64,000 nucleotides of DNA, from contig NZ_FQVX01000003.1 of assembly GCF_900129495.1 (NCBI RefSeq), positions 434,001 to 498,000 on the forward strand, given 5' to 3'. The notes under the pieces were generated by a model that saw nothing but the letters and a program-made list of their open reading frames with translations, was not told where the DNA came from and searched no databases. This DNA is from Geodermatophilus nigrescens (lineage in GTDB: Bacteria > Actinomycetota > Actinomycetes > Mycobacteriales > Geodermatophilaceae). Made by a program: the position numbers and the translations under genes. The first letter of the stretch is position 1, and each line of letters starts with the position of its first letter. Shown here piece by piece: positions 55,978 to 64,000 of this stretch.

Positions 55978-56697
55978 ATGGCGAAGCACGGCAAGAAGTA
56001 CCGCGAGGCAGCGGCGAAGGTCGACCGCGAGAACCTCTACAGCCCGCTGCAGGCGGCCGGCCTGGCGAAGCAGACCTCGCCGACCGCGTACGACGCCACC
56101 GTCGAGGTGGCCATGCGCCTGGGCGTCGACCCGCGCAAGGCCGACCAGATGGTCCGCGGCACCGTCAACCTGCCGCACGGCACCGGCAAGACCGCCCGCG
56201 TCATCGTCTTCGCGACCGGTGACCGCGCCGCCGAGGCCGAGGCCGCCGGCGCCGACGTCGTGGGCAGCGACGACCTCATCGAGCGGATCCAGGGCGGCTT
56301 CCTGGACTTCGACGCGGCGATCGCCACCCCCGACCAGATGGCCAAGGTCGGCCGGATCGCCCGCATCCTCGGCCCCCGCGGCCTGATGCCGAACCCGAAG
56401 ACCGGCACCGTGACCCCCGACGTCACCAAGGCCGTCAACGACATCAAGGGCGGGAAGATCAACTTCCGCGTCGACAAGCAGGCCAACCTGCACCTGGTGA
56501 TCGGCAAGACCTCCTTCGACGAGACCAAGCTCGTCGAGAACTACGCCGCCGCCCTCGACGAGGTGCTGCGCGCGAAGCCGGCCGCCGCCAAGGGCCGGTA
56601 CGTCAAGAAGGTCACCATCTCCACGACGATGGGCCCGGGCATCCCGGTCGACCCGAACCGCACCCGCAACCTGACGGTGGACGAGCCCACCGCCTGA
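55978..56697 (+). CDS. rplA: Ribosomal protein uL1
   Basis: A 239-residue ribosomal protein uL1 with the conserved hinge block [14 protein letters not shown] (about residues 130-143) and the C-terminal [16 protein letters not shown]. It forms the L1 stalk and may autoregulate the rplK-rplA mRNA, as in E. coli; a matching site is not identified here. ATG 55978 follows GAGAGGAACC. A strong double hairpin terminator follows the stop. Confidence 0.97.
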   Translation: MAKHGKKYREAAAKVDRENLYSPLQAAGLAKQTSPTAYDATVEVAMRLGVDPRKADQMVRGTVNLPHGTGKTARVIVFATGDRAAEAEAAGADVVGSDDLIERIQGGFLDFDAAIATPDQMAKVGRIARILGPRGLMPNPKTGTVTPDVTKAVNDIKGGKINFRVDKQANLHLVIGKTSFDETKLVENYAAALDEVLRAKPAAAKGRYVKKVTISTTMGPGIPVDPNRTRNLTVDEPTA

Positions 56698-56704
56698 CGA
56701 AGGA

Positions 56705-56804
56705 CCTCGTCCTCCCCGTCCTGAGCGAGCTCAGGACGGGCCCCGGGACGAGGCCGTTCCAGCACCTCACGAGGGGCCCCGCCGCGCACCCGCGCGGCGG
56801 GGCC
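56705..56804 (+). terminator. Tandem hairpin terminators after rplA
   Basis: CCTCGTCC (56705-56712) pairs with GGACGAGG (56746-56753) around an inner 11-bp stem CCCGTCCTGAG / CTCAGGACGGG. A second perfect 13-bp stem GGCCCCGCCGCGC / GCGCGGCGGGGCC occupies 56775-56804. They should separate rplKA from rplJL. Confidence 0.75.
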
Positions 56805-56849
56805 TCCGTCGTCTCCCGGACCGGCCGCCGCCTCCGCCGCGGGATCGCG

Positions 56850-57076
56850 TATGCTCGTCGTCGTTCACCCATGACCGCTGGTCGTCGCACGTCCGCGTGC
56901 GATCGAAGGTCCCGGATCCCCGGGCGGCCCGCGCAGGAGGACGGTCCGATCGGCGGCGCCGCGCGCGCCCGCCCCTCGCCCCGTGCGCCCTGCGCCGGGG
57001 CGTTCCTCGTCTCCGGGCCCGATCGCCCGCTCCCGCACGACGCACGAGCGGTCGCCCGACAGACGAGAGGAGGCCC
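56850..57076 (+). promoter_or_regulatory. rplJL promoter and long 5' leader (L10-leader-like)
   Basis: TATGCT (56850-56855) is a good minus-10 box, giving a ~210-base leader before rplJ. Long structured rplJ leaders that bind L10-L7/L12 (L10 leader family) are typical; I cannot confirm the consensus by eye. GAGAGGAGGCCC just before the ATG is the ribosome site. Confidence 0.5.
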
Positions 57077-57679
57077 ATGCCCACGCAGGCGAAGGCCGTG
57101 GTGATCGACGAGATCACCCAGCGGTTCCAGAACTCCAGTGCGGCCGTGCTCACCGAGTACCGCGGGCTGACCGTGGCGCAGCTGACCCAGCTGCGCCGTT
57201 CCCTCGGTGCGGGCAGCAGCTACGCCGTCGTCAAGAACACCCTGACGAAGCGGGCGGCGGACTCGGTCGGGCACACCGACCTGGGCCCGCTGCTGAACGG
57301 CCCGACCGCGATCGCCTTCATCGAGGGCGACGTCGTCGAGGCCGCCAAGGCCATCCGTGACTTCGCGCGCGCCAACCCGCTGCTCGTCGTCAAGGGCGGC
57401 GTGGTCGAGGGCCGCACGGTCACGCCCGCCGAGGTCACCGCTCTGGCCGACGTCGAGCCCCGCGAGGTGCTCCTGGCCAAGCTGGCCGGCGCGATGAAGG
57501 GCAACCTGACCAAGGCCGCCGGCCTGTTCCAGGCCCCGCTGTCGCAGGTCGCCCGCCTGGCCGCCGCGCTGCAGGAGAAGAAGCCCGCCGAGGGCGACGC
57601 TCCGGCCGCCGACACCGCTGCTGCCGACACCACCACCGACTCCGCCGACGCCGCCGACGCCGCGGCCGGCACCGACTGA
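57077..57679 (+). CDS. rplJ: Ribosomal protein uL10
   Basis: A 200-residue ribosomal stalk protein. [36 protein letters not shown] (in part: [18 protein letters not shown]) is the conserved N-domain, with [17 protein letters not shown]. The alanine-rich C-terminal helix (to [13 protein letters not shown]) binds L7/L12 dimers and is followed by a Thr/Ala/Asp tail of about 30 residues. ATG 57077 has GAGAGGAGG upstream. Pairs with rplL immediately downstream. Confidence 0.96.
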   Translation: MPTQAKAVVIDEITQRFQNSSAAVLTEYRGLTVAQLTQLRRSLGAGSSYAVVKNTLTKRAADSVGHTDLGPLLNGPTAIAFIEGDVVEAAKAIRDFARANPLLVVKGGVVEGRTVTPAEVTALADVEPREVLLAKLAGAMKGNLTKAAGLFQAPLSQVARLAAALQEKKPAEGDAPAADTAAADTTTDSADAADAAAGTD

Positions 57680-57695
57680 CCCCCAAGGAGAGATC

Positions 57696-58091
57696 ATGGC
57701 CAAGCTGTCCACCACGGAGCTGCTCGACGCGTTCAAGGAGATGACGCTGCTCGAGCTGTCCGACTTCGTGAAGCAGTTCGAGGAGACCTTCGAGGTCACC
57801 GCCGCTGCTCCGGTCGCCGTCGCGGCCGCCCCGGCCGCCGGTGGTGCCGGCGACGGTGGCGCCCCCGCCGCCGAGGAGCAGGACGAGTTCGACGTCATCC
57901 TCGAGAGCGCCGGCGACAAGAAGATCCAGGTCATCAAGGAGGTGCGCGGCCTGACCTCGCTCGGCCTCAAGGAGGCCAAGGACCTGGTCGACGGCGCGCC
58001 GAAGCCGGTCCTGGAGAAGGTCGCCAAGGACGCTGCCGAGAAGGCCAAGGCCGCCCTCGAGGGCGCCGGCGCCACCGTCACCGTCAAGTGA
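57696..58091 (+). CDS. rplL: Ribosomal protein bL12 (L7/L12)
   Basis: A 131-residue stalk protein. The N-terminal dimerisation region [22 protein letters not shown], the alanine/glycine hinge (about residues 38-56) and the C-terminal factor-binding domain [35 protein letters not shown] (in part: [18 protein letters not shown]) are standard. ATG 57696 follows AAGGAGAG. The gene is followed by two terminators. Confidence 0.97.
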   Translation: MAKLSTTELLDAFKEMTLLELSDFVKQFEETFEVTAAAPVAVAAAPAAGGAGDGGAPAAEEQDEFDVILESAGDKKIQVIKEVRGLTSLGLKEAKDLVDGAPKPVLEKVAKDAAEKAKAALEGAGATVTVK

Positions 58092-58095
58092 CGCC

Positions 58096-58172
58096 GTCCC
58101 CGGCCTGAGCCGGGGACCTGCACCACCCCGCACCACACAGGGGCCGTCCTCCTCCGGGAGGGCGGCCCCTGT
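58096..58172 (+). terminator. Double terminator after rplL
   Basis: GTCCCCGGC-CTGA-GCCGGGGAC (58096-58117) and a longer 15-bp stem (58138-58172) from CAGGGGCCGTCCTCC to GGAGGGCGGCCCCTG with one G-U pair. Together they isolate the ribosomal block from the Mce operon. Confidence 0.8.
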
Positions 58173-58317
58173 CGCGTCTCCGGGTGATGCGACAGCGATC
58201 CGTGTCACGCGAGGCGAGTGATCTCCGTAACCTCCCGGAGGCGTCCTCGTTACCCGTCAGTAGAGCCGGACGCACACCGGGGTGCGACCGGCGACGGAGC
58301 CGGACGAGGGGGTCGTG
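58173..58317 (+). promoter_or_regulatory. Upstream region of the Mce operon
   Basis: About 145 bases. GTAAC (near 58226) and GTTAC (near 58250) form an inverted pair about 18 bases apart in an otherwise plain sequence. No KstR or Mce3R consensus is seen. Promoter boxes are not assigned. Confidence 0.3.
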
Positions 58318-59430
58318 GTGGGCGTCGCCGTCGAGGTCGAGGGGCTGACCAAGTCCTTCGGCAGCCAGAACATCTGGAGCGACGTCACGCTGACGCTGCC
58401 GCCGGGGGAGATCTCGGTGCTGCTCGGCCCGTCCGGCACCGGCAAGTCGGTCTTCCTCAAGTCCCTGGTCGGCCTGCTCAAGCCCGAGCGCGGCTCGATC
58501 GTCATCAGCGACACCGACATCGTCCGGTGCAGCGAGTCCCGGCTCTACGACGTGCGCAAGCTCTTCGGCGTCCTCTTCCAGGACGGCGCGCTGTTCGGCT
58601 CGATGGACCTGTTCGACAACATCGCCTTCCCGCTGCGCGAGCACACCCGCAAGACCGAGGCCGAGGTGCGCCGCATCGTCCTCGAGAAGATGGACATGGT
58701 CGGCCTGCAGGGCGCCGAGCGGAAGCTGCCCGGCGAGATCTCCGGCGGCATGCGCAAGCGCGCCGGCCTCGCCCGCGCGCTGGTGCTCGACCCGGAGATC
58801 ATCCTGTTCGACGAGCCGGACTCCGGCCTCGACCCGGTCCGCGTCGCCTACCTCAACCAGCTGATCGTCGACCTGAACGCGCAGATCGACGCCACCTTCC
58901 TCATCGTCACGCACGACATCGGCACCGCCCGCACCGTGCCGGACAACCTCGGCCTGCTCTACCGCAAGCACCTGGCCATGTTCGGCCCGCGCGAGCAGCT
59001 GCTGACCTCGCAGGAGCCGGTCGTCCAGCAGTTCCTCAACGGCCGCCGCGAGGGCCCGATCGGCATGAGCGAGGAGAAGGACGTCGCCCAGGTCGAGGCC
59101 GAGATGGCCGCCCTGCAGGCGCGCGGCGGGGACCGGCACAACGGCGTCGGGCCCAAGGGCGCCGTCGGCGGCGACGCCGTCCCGCCGCAGCTCGACCCGT
59201 CCCCGGGCCTGCCCGAGCGCCGGGCCCAGCGCCGCCGCCAGGAGCGCGTCGCGCGGATGCTGCACGAGTTCGACCCGGCCACCGCCGACGCCATCCGCGC
59301 CAGCCTGCCCGCCGACCTGCTCGCGCAGGCCGACGCGGGCGTCCTCACACCTCCCGCGGGCGGGCGGCACTGGGCCACCGACAGCACGCAGGCCATCGGC
59401 GTCCTGCCCGGGCCCCGGGACGGCCGGTGA
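58318..59430 (+). CDS. MlaF-like ABC transporter ATPase of an Mce system
   Basis: A 370-residue ATP-binding protein. Walker A LGPSGTGKSVFLKSL (about residue 42), signature motif ISGGMRKRAGLARAL, Walker B ILFDEPDSGLDP and H-loop VTHDIG are intact. The long C-terminal extension (about residues 255-370; rich in Arg, Gln and Ala) is typical of Mce-linked ATPases. It powers lipid movement with the two YrbE permeases downstream. I chose GTG 58318, after GAGGGGG by five bases, giving VGVAVEVEGLTKSFG as in homologues. The stop overlaps the permease by four bases. Confidence 0.88.
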   Translation: MGVAVEVEGLTKSFGSQNIWSDVTLTLPPGEISVLLGPSGTGKSVFLKSLVGLLKPERGSIVISDTDIVRCSESRLYDVRKLFGVLFQDGALFGSMDLFDNIAFPLREHTRKTEAEVRRIVLEKMDMVGLQGAERKLPGEISGGMRKRAGLARALVLDPEIILFDEPDSGLDPVRVAYLNQLIVDLNAQIDATFLIVTHDIGTARTVPDNLGLLYRKHLAMFGPREQLLTSQEPVVQQFLNGRREGPIGMSEEKDVAQVEAEMAALQARGGDRHNGVGPKGAVGGDAVPPQLDPSPGLPERRAQRRRQERVARMLHEFDPATADAIRASLPADLLAQADAGVLTPPAGGRHWATDSTQAIGVLPGPRDGR

Positions 59431-60242
59431 CGGCTCCCGGGAAGCCCGAGGCGCCGGGGCTGCTCGACGGGAAGCTGTCCCCGACGCGGCCGCTGCGCGC
59501 GAGCGGCGACCTCTTCGCGTTCGCCCTGGACACCGTCCGGGCGATGCCCAAGCGGCCGTTCCAGCTGCGGGAGTTCGTCCAGCAGACCTGGTTCGTCGCC
59601 AGCGTGACCATCCTGCCGACGGCGCTGGTCGCCATCCCGTTCGGCGCGGTCATCGCCCTGCAGCTCGGGTCGCTCACCCGCCAGCTCGGCGCCCAGTCGT
59701 TCACCGGCTCGGCGTCGGTGCTCGCCGTGCTGCGCGAGGCCAGCCCGATCGTCACCGCGCTGCTCATCGCCGGGGCCGGCGGCTCGGCCATCTGCGCGGA
59801 CCTCGGCGCCCGCAAGATCCGCGACGAGATCGACGCCATGGAGGTGCTCGGGATCAACCCGATCCAGCGCCTCGTCGTCCCGCGGGTGCTCGCCGCGATG
59901 GTCGTCGCCACGCTGCTCAACGGCCTGGTCAGCGTCGTCGGCGTCGCGGGCGGCTACTTCTTCAACGTCGTCCTGCAGGGCGGCACCCCGGGCGCCTACC
60001 TGGCGTCGTTCGGCGCGCTCGCCCAGGTCGAGGACTTCTGGTCCGGGGAGCTCAAGGCCCTGGTCTTCGGCCTCATCGCCGGGATCGTCGCCTCCTACAA
60101 GGGGCTGCGCGCCGGGGGCGGGCCCAAGGGCGTCGGCGACGCGGTCAACCAGTCCGTCGTCATCACCTTCCTGCTGCTGTTCGCGGTGAACTTCGTGATG
60201 ACGGCGATCTACTTCCAGCTCGTCCCGCCGAAGGGGCAGTGA
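59427..60242 (+). CDS. MlaE/YrbE-family permease (first)
   Basis: A 271-residue integral membrane permease. Features are an N-terminal amphipathic helix, five to six hydrophobic helices and the conserved signature of YrbE/MlaE: EASPIVTALLIAGAGGSAICADLGARKIRDEIDAMEVLGINPIQRLVVPRVLA (in part: GARKIRDEIDAMEVLGINP). Two such permeases occur in Mce operons and form a heterodimer. GTG 59427 overlaps the ATPase. Its substrate is lipid or sterol-like, unknown here. Confidence 0.9.
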   Translation: MTAPGKPEAPGLLDGKLSPTRPLRASGDLFAFALDTVRAMPKRPFQLREFVQQTWFVASVTILPTALVAIPFGAVIALQLGSLTRQLGAQSFTGSASVLAVLREASPIVTALLIAGAGGSAICADLGARKIRDEIDAMEVLGINPIQRLVVPRVLAAMVVATLLNGLVSVVGVAGGYFFNVVLQGGTPGAYLASFGALAQVEDFWSGELKALVFGLIAGIVASYKGLRAGGGPKGVGDAVNQSVVITFLLLFAVNFVMTAIYFQLVPPKGQ

Positions 60243-60246
60243 CCCC

Positions 60247-61116
60247 GTGGCCCTCCTCTCCCCGGTCGACCGGGTCCGCGTCGGCGCACGCCGGCTGGTC
60301 CGCCGCGTGTACGGCCGGCCGATGGACACCCTCGAGGACCTCGGCGACCAGCTGTCCTTCTACGGCCGGGCGCTGGGCTGGACGCCGCGCACGCTCCGCC
60401 GCTACAAGCGCGAGACGCTCCGGCTGCTCGCCGAGGTCACCTTCGGCACCGGCGCGCTCGCCGTCATCGGCGGCACGGTCGGCGTCATCGCCTTCCTGTC
60501 GTTCTTCACCGGCACCGAGGTCGGGCTGCAGGGTTACGCGGCTCTCGACCAGCTGGGCACCTCGGCGTTCACCGGCTTCCTCTCCGCGTACTTCAACACC
60601 CGCGAGATCGCGCCGCTGGTCGCGGGGCTCGCCCTGTCGGCGACCGTCGGCTGCGGGTTCACGGCCCAGATCGGCGCCATGCGGATCAACGAGGAGATCG
60701 ACGCCCTCGAGGTCATGGGCGTGCCCTCGCTGCCGTTCCTGGTGACCACCCGCATCGTCGCGGGCTTCGTGGCGGTCGTCCCGCTCTACGTCATCGGCCT
60801 GCTGAGCAGCTACTTCGCCACACGGACGATCACCACGCAGGCGTACGCGCAGTCGGCCGGCACCTACGACCACTACTTCACCCTGTTCCTGCCGCCGCAG
60901 GACGTGCTGTGGTCCTTCGTCAAGGTGCTCGTCTTCGCCGTCGTGATCATCCTGAGCCACTGCTACTACGGCTACCGGGCCGGCGGCGGCCCCGCCGGCG
61001 TCGGCCTCGCGGTGGGCCGGGCGGTGCGCTTCTCGATCGTCGCGGTCATGGTCATCGACCTGTTCCTGTCGCTGGCCATCTGGGGCTCGACGACGACCGT
61101 CCGGATCGCGGGGTGA
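60247..61116 (+). CDS. MlaE/YrbE-family permease (second)
   Basis: A 289-residue partner permease. After a ~50-residue cytoplasmic N-terminus (RRYKRETLRLLAEVTFG) come five hydrophobic helices and the signature GFTAQIGAMRINEEIDALEVMGVPSLPFLVTTRI (in part: GAMRINEEIDALEVMGVPS). GTG 60247 is four bases after the first permease. The pair plus six Mce proteins is the usual actinobacterial arrangement; the first Mce gene follows after seven bases. Confidence 0.9.
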   Translation: MALLSPVDRVRVGARRLVRRVYGRPMDTLEDLGDQLSFYGRALGWTPRTLRRYKRETLRLLAEVTFGTGALAVIGGTVGVIAFLSFFTGTEVGLQGYAALDQLGTSAFTGFLSAYFNTREIAPLVAGLALSATVGCGFTAQIGAMRINEEIDALEVMGVPSLPFLVTTRIVAGFVAVVPLYVIGLLSSYFATRTITTQAYAQSAGTYDHYFTLFLPPQDVLWSFVKVLVFAVVIILSHCYYGYRAGGGPAGVGLAVGRAVRFSIVAVMVIDLFLSLAIWGSTTTVRIAG

Positions 61117-61123
61117 GCGGCCG

Positions 61124-62512
61124 GTGACCGGGGGCAGGGGAGCGGTCGTCCGCCGCCGTCTCCAGGGCGTGGCGTTCCTCGTCGTCCTGGCGCTGCTGCT
61201 GGCCCTGACCGTGGCGCTGTACCAGAAGGCGTTCACCGACACCGCCCGCGTCGTGCTGCGCGCCGACACCGTGGGCAACCAACTGCAGGAGACCTCCGAC
61301 GTCAAGGTCCGTGGCGTCATCGTGGGCGAGGTCCGCTCGGTCGAGGCGAGCGCCGAGGGCGCCACCATCGAGCTGGGCATCCGGCCGCGGTTCCTCGAGC
61401 AGATCCCCGCCGACGTCACCGCCCGGCTGCTGCCCAAGACGCTGTTCGGCGAGCGCTACGTGTCGCTGGTGGTGCCCGACCAGCCCTCCCCGGAGCGGCT
61501 GGCCGACGGCGCGGAGATCGGCCAGGACCGCACGGAGAACGCGGTCGAACTGCAGCGGGTGATCGACGACCTGCTGCCGCTGCTGCGCGCCGTCGAGCCG
61601 CAGGACCTCAGCTACACGCTCGGTGCCGTCGCCTCCGCGCTGCGCGGCCGCGGCGAGCGCCTGGGCGAGAACCTGGCCGCCGTCGGCAGCTACGTCGGCG
61701 AGCTGAACACCGTGCTGCCCGAGCTGCAGGCCGACATCAGCGGCCTGGCCGACGTCGCCGACACCTACGACTCGGCCGCCGACGACCTGCTCGCGGTCCT
61801 CGACGACCTGGCGGTGACGTCGCAGACGCTGGTCGACCAGTCCGAGCAGCTGCGGCGCACGTTCACCGTCGTCGGCGGCTCCTCGGCGACCGCGGCCGGC
61901 TTCCTGGAGGCCAACGAGCGCAGCCTCATCTCGCTGGCCGCCACCTCCCGGCCGGTGCTCGGCACCTTCGCCGAGTACTCGCCGGTCTACCCCTGCCTGC
62001 TCGACGGGCTCGCCCGGTTCACGCCGATGATCACCGAGGCCTTCGGCGGCGACGGCGACCCCGCTCTGAACCTGGACATCGTCGTGACGCTGCCGCCCCG
62101 CAACGCCTACCAGCCCGGCGACCAGCCGGCCTACCTCGACCGGTCGGGGCCCGACTGCCAGGGCCTCGACGACATCGACGCCATCATCGCCGCGGCCGAC
62201 CGGGGCGAGTACTACTGCCCGGCGCCGCCGCAGGACGGCGTCGACTCGGCCGACAACCCCTTCAGCGGCAACCCCACGTGCCTGGGCGGGCGCGGCCCCG
62301 CCGACGTCCCCGCCGGCTCCGGCGAGCCGAACGCGGTCGCCGCCTCCCTCGGGGACTCGGTGCCCGGCGCGCTGCCCGGGTCGACGGCCGAGCTCGACCT
62401 GGTGCGCAGCATCCTCGGGTACCAGACCGGCACCGAGCCGGCGCGGGTCTCCGACCTCGCCGCCTCGACCATGGCGCCGCTGCTGCGCGGGACCCAGGTG
62501 GCGTTGCGATGA
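61124..62512 (+). CDS. MCE-family protein (first of operon)
   Basis: A 462-residue secreted or membrane-anchored MCE (MlaD-domain) protein. One N-terminal helix (AFLVVLALLLALTVALY) is followed by the MlaD beta barrel (VRGVIVGEVRSVE and PKTLFGERYVSLV, about residues 55-120) and a long helical region. The C-terminal half has a long proline/glycine-rich domain with cysteines (DRSGPDC, EYYCPAPPQDG, NPTCLGG). GTG 61124. It should form part of the periplasmic channel of a six-member ring; lipid cargo is unknown. Confidence 0.9.
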   Translation: MTGGRGAVVRRRLQGVAFLVVLALLLALTVALYQKAFTDTARVVLRADTVGNQLQETSDVKVRGVIVGEVRSVEASAEGATIELGIRPRFLEQIPADVTARLLPKTLFGERYVSLVVPDQPSPERLADGAEIGQDRTENAVELQRVIDDLLPLLRAVEPQDLSYTLGAVASALRGRGERLGENLAAVGSYVGELNTVLPELQADISGLADVADTYDSAADDLLAVLDDLAVTSQTLVDQSEQLRRTFTVVGGSSATAAGFLEANERSLISLAATSRPVLGTFAEYSPVYPCLLDGLARFTPMITEAFGGDGDPALNLDIVVTLPPRNAYQPGDQPAYLDRSGPDCQGLDDIDAIIAAADRGEYYCPAPPQDGVDSADNPFSGNPTCLGGRGPADVPAGSGEPNAVAASLGDSVPGALPGSTAELDLVRSILGYQTGTEPARVSDLAASTMAPLLRGTQVALR

Positions 62513-63546
62513 GGGGCCTCGCCGCGCCGCTGACCAAGCTGGCCGTCTTCGCGCTGGTCACCGTGCTGGCCAGCTACGTCCTGGTCACCACCATCACCAA
62601 CGCCGGGTACGGCGAGTCCCTCGGCTACCGCGCCCAGTTCAGCGACGTCGCCGGCCTGGTCGAGGGCGACGAGGTGCGCATCGCCGGCGTCCGGGTGGGC
62701 CAGGTGACCGGCATCGGGCTCTCCGACCGGACCGAGCGCCCGGTGGCCGAGGTGTCCCTCGAGGTCGACGCGGAGGTCCCGCTGCCCACCTCGGTGCAGG
62801 CCACCATCCGCTACCGCAACCTCGTCGGGCAGCGCTACGTGGCGCTCACCGAGGGGGAGGGCTCGGCCGGGGCCACCCTCGCGGAGGGCGCCACCATCCC
62901 GCTCGCGCAGACGCGGCCGGCGCTGGACCTCACCACCCTGTTCGGCGGGTTCCAGCCGCTGTTCCAGGCGCTGTCCCCGCAGGACGTCAACCGGCTGTCC
63001 TACGAGGTCATCCAGGTGTTCCAGGGCGAGGGCGGCACCGTCGAGAGCCTGCTCGGGCACGTGGCCTCGCTGACGTCGTCGCTGGCGGACAAGGACGCCG
63101 TCATCGGCAGCGTCATCGACAACCTGACCACCGTCATGGGCACCGTCGCGGCGCGCGACGAGCAGCTGTCCTCGCTCGTCGTCTCGCTGCAGCAGTTCGT
63201 CAGCGGCCTGGCGCAGGACCGCGACGCGATCTTCGACTCGCTGCAGACCATCGACGGGCTGGCGGTCAGCACGGCCGGCCTGCTCGAGGACGCCCGCGCC
63301 CCGCTGGCCGCCGACGTCGAGCAGCTCGGCAGCCTGGCCGGCAACCTCGCCGACTCCGGCGACGTCCTGGAGGAGTTCCTGCAGCTCGCGCCGTCGAAGA
63401 TCGACCTGATCACGCGGACCGCCGTCAACGGCTCCTGGTTCAACTTCTACCTGTGCGGGGCGTCGGGCTCGGTGACCCTGCCCGGGTCCGCGGAGCCGAG
63501 CACCGTCCCCGCGGGCGGGCTGTCCTCCGGCGCGAGGGGCTGCTGA
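62509..63546 (+). CDS. MCE-family protein (second of operon)
   Basis: A 345-residue MCE protein with an N-terminal helix (LAVFALVTVLASYVLVTTI), the MlaD domain (VRIAGVRVGQVTGIGL to RNLVGQRYVALTEG, about residues 48-115) and a helical coiled region (about residues 150-300). It ends in a short cysteine-containing tail. ATG 62509 overlaps the previous stop by four bases. It is shorter than the first Mce protein, as for the second-position members. Confidence 0.9.
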   Translation: MRGLAAPLTKLAVFALVTVLASYVLVTTITNAGYGESLGYRAQFSDVAGLVEGDEVRIAGVRVGQVTGIGLSDRTERPVAEVSLEVDAEVPLPTSVQATIRYRNLVGQRYVALTEGEGSAGATLAEGATIPLAQTRPALDLTTLFGGFQPLFQALSPQDVNRLSYEVIQVFQGEGGTVESLLGHVASLTSSLADKDAVIGSVIDNLTTVMGTVAARDEQLSSLVVSLQQFVSGLAQDRDAIFDSLQTIDGLAVSTAGLLEDARAPLAADVEQLGSLAGNLADSGDVLEEFLQLAPSKIDLITRTAVNGSWFNFYLCGASGSVTLPGSAEPSTVPAGGLSSGARGC

Positions 63547-64000
63547 TGGCCCGCCGCGCGAGCACGCCCTTCCGGGACCGGGACCCGGTGGTCATCGGCG
63601 CGGTCAGCCTCACCCTCATCGCGCTGCTGGTGCTGCTGGCCTTCAACGCCAAGGACCTGCCGCTCATCGGCGGCGGCACCGTCTACCGCGCCCAGTTCTC
63701 CGAGGCCGCGGGCCTGCGCCCCGACGACCCGGTCCGGGTGGCCGGCGTCAAGGTCGGGCAGGTCGAGAGCCTGTCCCTGGAGGACGGCGCGGTCACCGTG
63801 GCGTTCCGGGTCCGCGACGCCTTCGTCGGCGACGCCTCCGAGGCGGCCATCAGGATCGAGACGGTCCTCGGCGCCAAGTACCTGGCGCTCGTGCCGCGCG
63901 GGGCGTCCCCGCTGGACCCCGAGGAGCGCATCCCGCTCACCCGGACCGCCTCGCCCTACGACGTCGTCGAGGCCTTCGCCGACCTGTCCACGACGGTCGG
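63546..64000 (+). CDS. MCE-family protein (third of operon, 3' end cut by window)
   Basis: The first ~151 codons of a third MCE protein run off the right edge. It has an N-terminal basic stretch, a hydrophobic helix (VVIGAVSLTLIALLVLLAF) and the MlaD core (VRVAGVKVGQVESLSLEDGAVTVAFRVRD in part: VRVAGVKVGQVESLSL), then LGAKYLALVPRG. The ATG at 63546 shares its A with the previous stop (TGATG). Further mce genes are expected beyond the window. Confidence 0.9.
   Translation, partial: MARRASTPFRDRDPVVIGAVSLTLIALLVLLAFNAKDLPLIGGGTVYRAQFSEAAGLRPDDPVRVAGVKVGQVESLSLEDGAVTVAFRVRDAFVGDASEAAIRIETVLGAKYLALVPRGASPLDPEERIPLTRTASPYDVVEAFADLSTTV

Noticed and set aside
58226..58255. GTAAC/GTTAC as a KstR or Mce3R site
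   Set aside because: Neither consensus matches; the arms are short and 18 bases apart, so they were left as an unassigned pair.

Overview
This is a very GC-rich (roughly 75 percent) chromosomal segment of an aerobic actinobacterium. Gene content and order fit Actinomycetota: tRNA-Trp-secE-nusG-rplK-rplA-rplJ-rplL, rpmG-hadA-hadB, a 14-gene nuo operon, a dispersed menaquinone pathway, an Rpf resuscitation factor and an Mce/YrbE lipid-transport operon. No mycolate genes are visible. I infer a Geodermatophilaceae-like organism (Blastococcus, Geodermatophilus, Modestobacter), but the sequence alone does not prove the family. I see no prophage, IS element or CRISPR array.

Layout. 1-3764: cytochrome c maturation (TlpA-like thioredoxin, CcdA, ResB, CcsB), translationally coupled. 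3882-5459: a hypothetical gene, a small membrane protein, an Lrp/AsnC regulator with no canonical start codon, and a DUF4229 protein. 5466-10145: menA-menE (minus) facing away from menC-menD (plus). 10395-11821: a c-di-AMP (ydaO-type) riboswitch and an Rpf/LysM protein. 11874-14685: a DUF222-HNH protein, an apparently frameshifted nucleotidyltransferase and a methyltransferase. 14685-18971: menF, divergent menG, a proline-rich mini-protein, a phosphoribosyltransferase and a geranylgeranyl-reductase-family oxidoreductase. 19080-36574: a Rex-type operator, nuoA-N and a polyprenyl diphosphate synthase, which together link menaquinone supply to complex I. 36606-40207: a PQQ-type sugar dehydrogenase lipoprotein, an 88-bp tandem hairpin repeat, and a divergent PNPOx/MocR pair. 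40256-45448: 2-oxoacid:ferredoxin oxidoreductase (korAB), an HtpX-type protease, GtrA and YajQ. 45539-49454: tRNA-Tyr, a TadE/TadG-like protein, a small peptide gene built of RGSKWS repeats, a GGDEF-EAL protein, tRNA-Thr and tRNA-Met. 49561-53327: rpmG, hadA, hadB, an M1 peptidase and an aminotransferase. 53602-58172: tRNA-Trp and the secE-nusG-ribosomal protein block. 58318-64000: an Mce transport operon that runs off the window.

How the parts fit. Most of the window is respiratory energy metabolism: menaquinone synthesis (menA, C, D, E, F, G and a side-chain prenyl synthase), the NADH dehydrogenase that reduces menaquinone, and cytochrome c assembly downstream. The nuo promoter carries a perfect 18-bp Rex-type palindrome, consistent with NADH/NAD+ control. 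Several genes, above all the men genes, have a TAnnnT minus-10 box 6-8 nt before the start codon and no Shine-Dalgarno sequence, as expected for leaderless transcripts.

The best candidates for something undescribed are the 29-residue peptide of four exact RGSKWS repeats, whose DNA copies differ only at synonymous third positions; a two-copy intergenic element with a conserved core between covarying stem arms; and the 88-bp tandem hairpin element.
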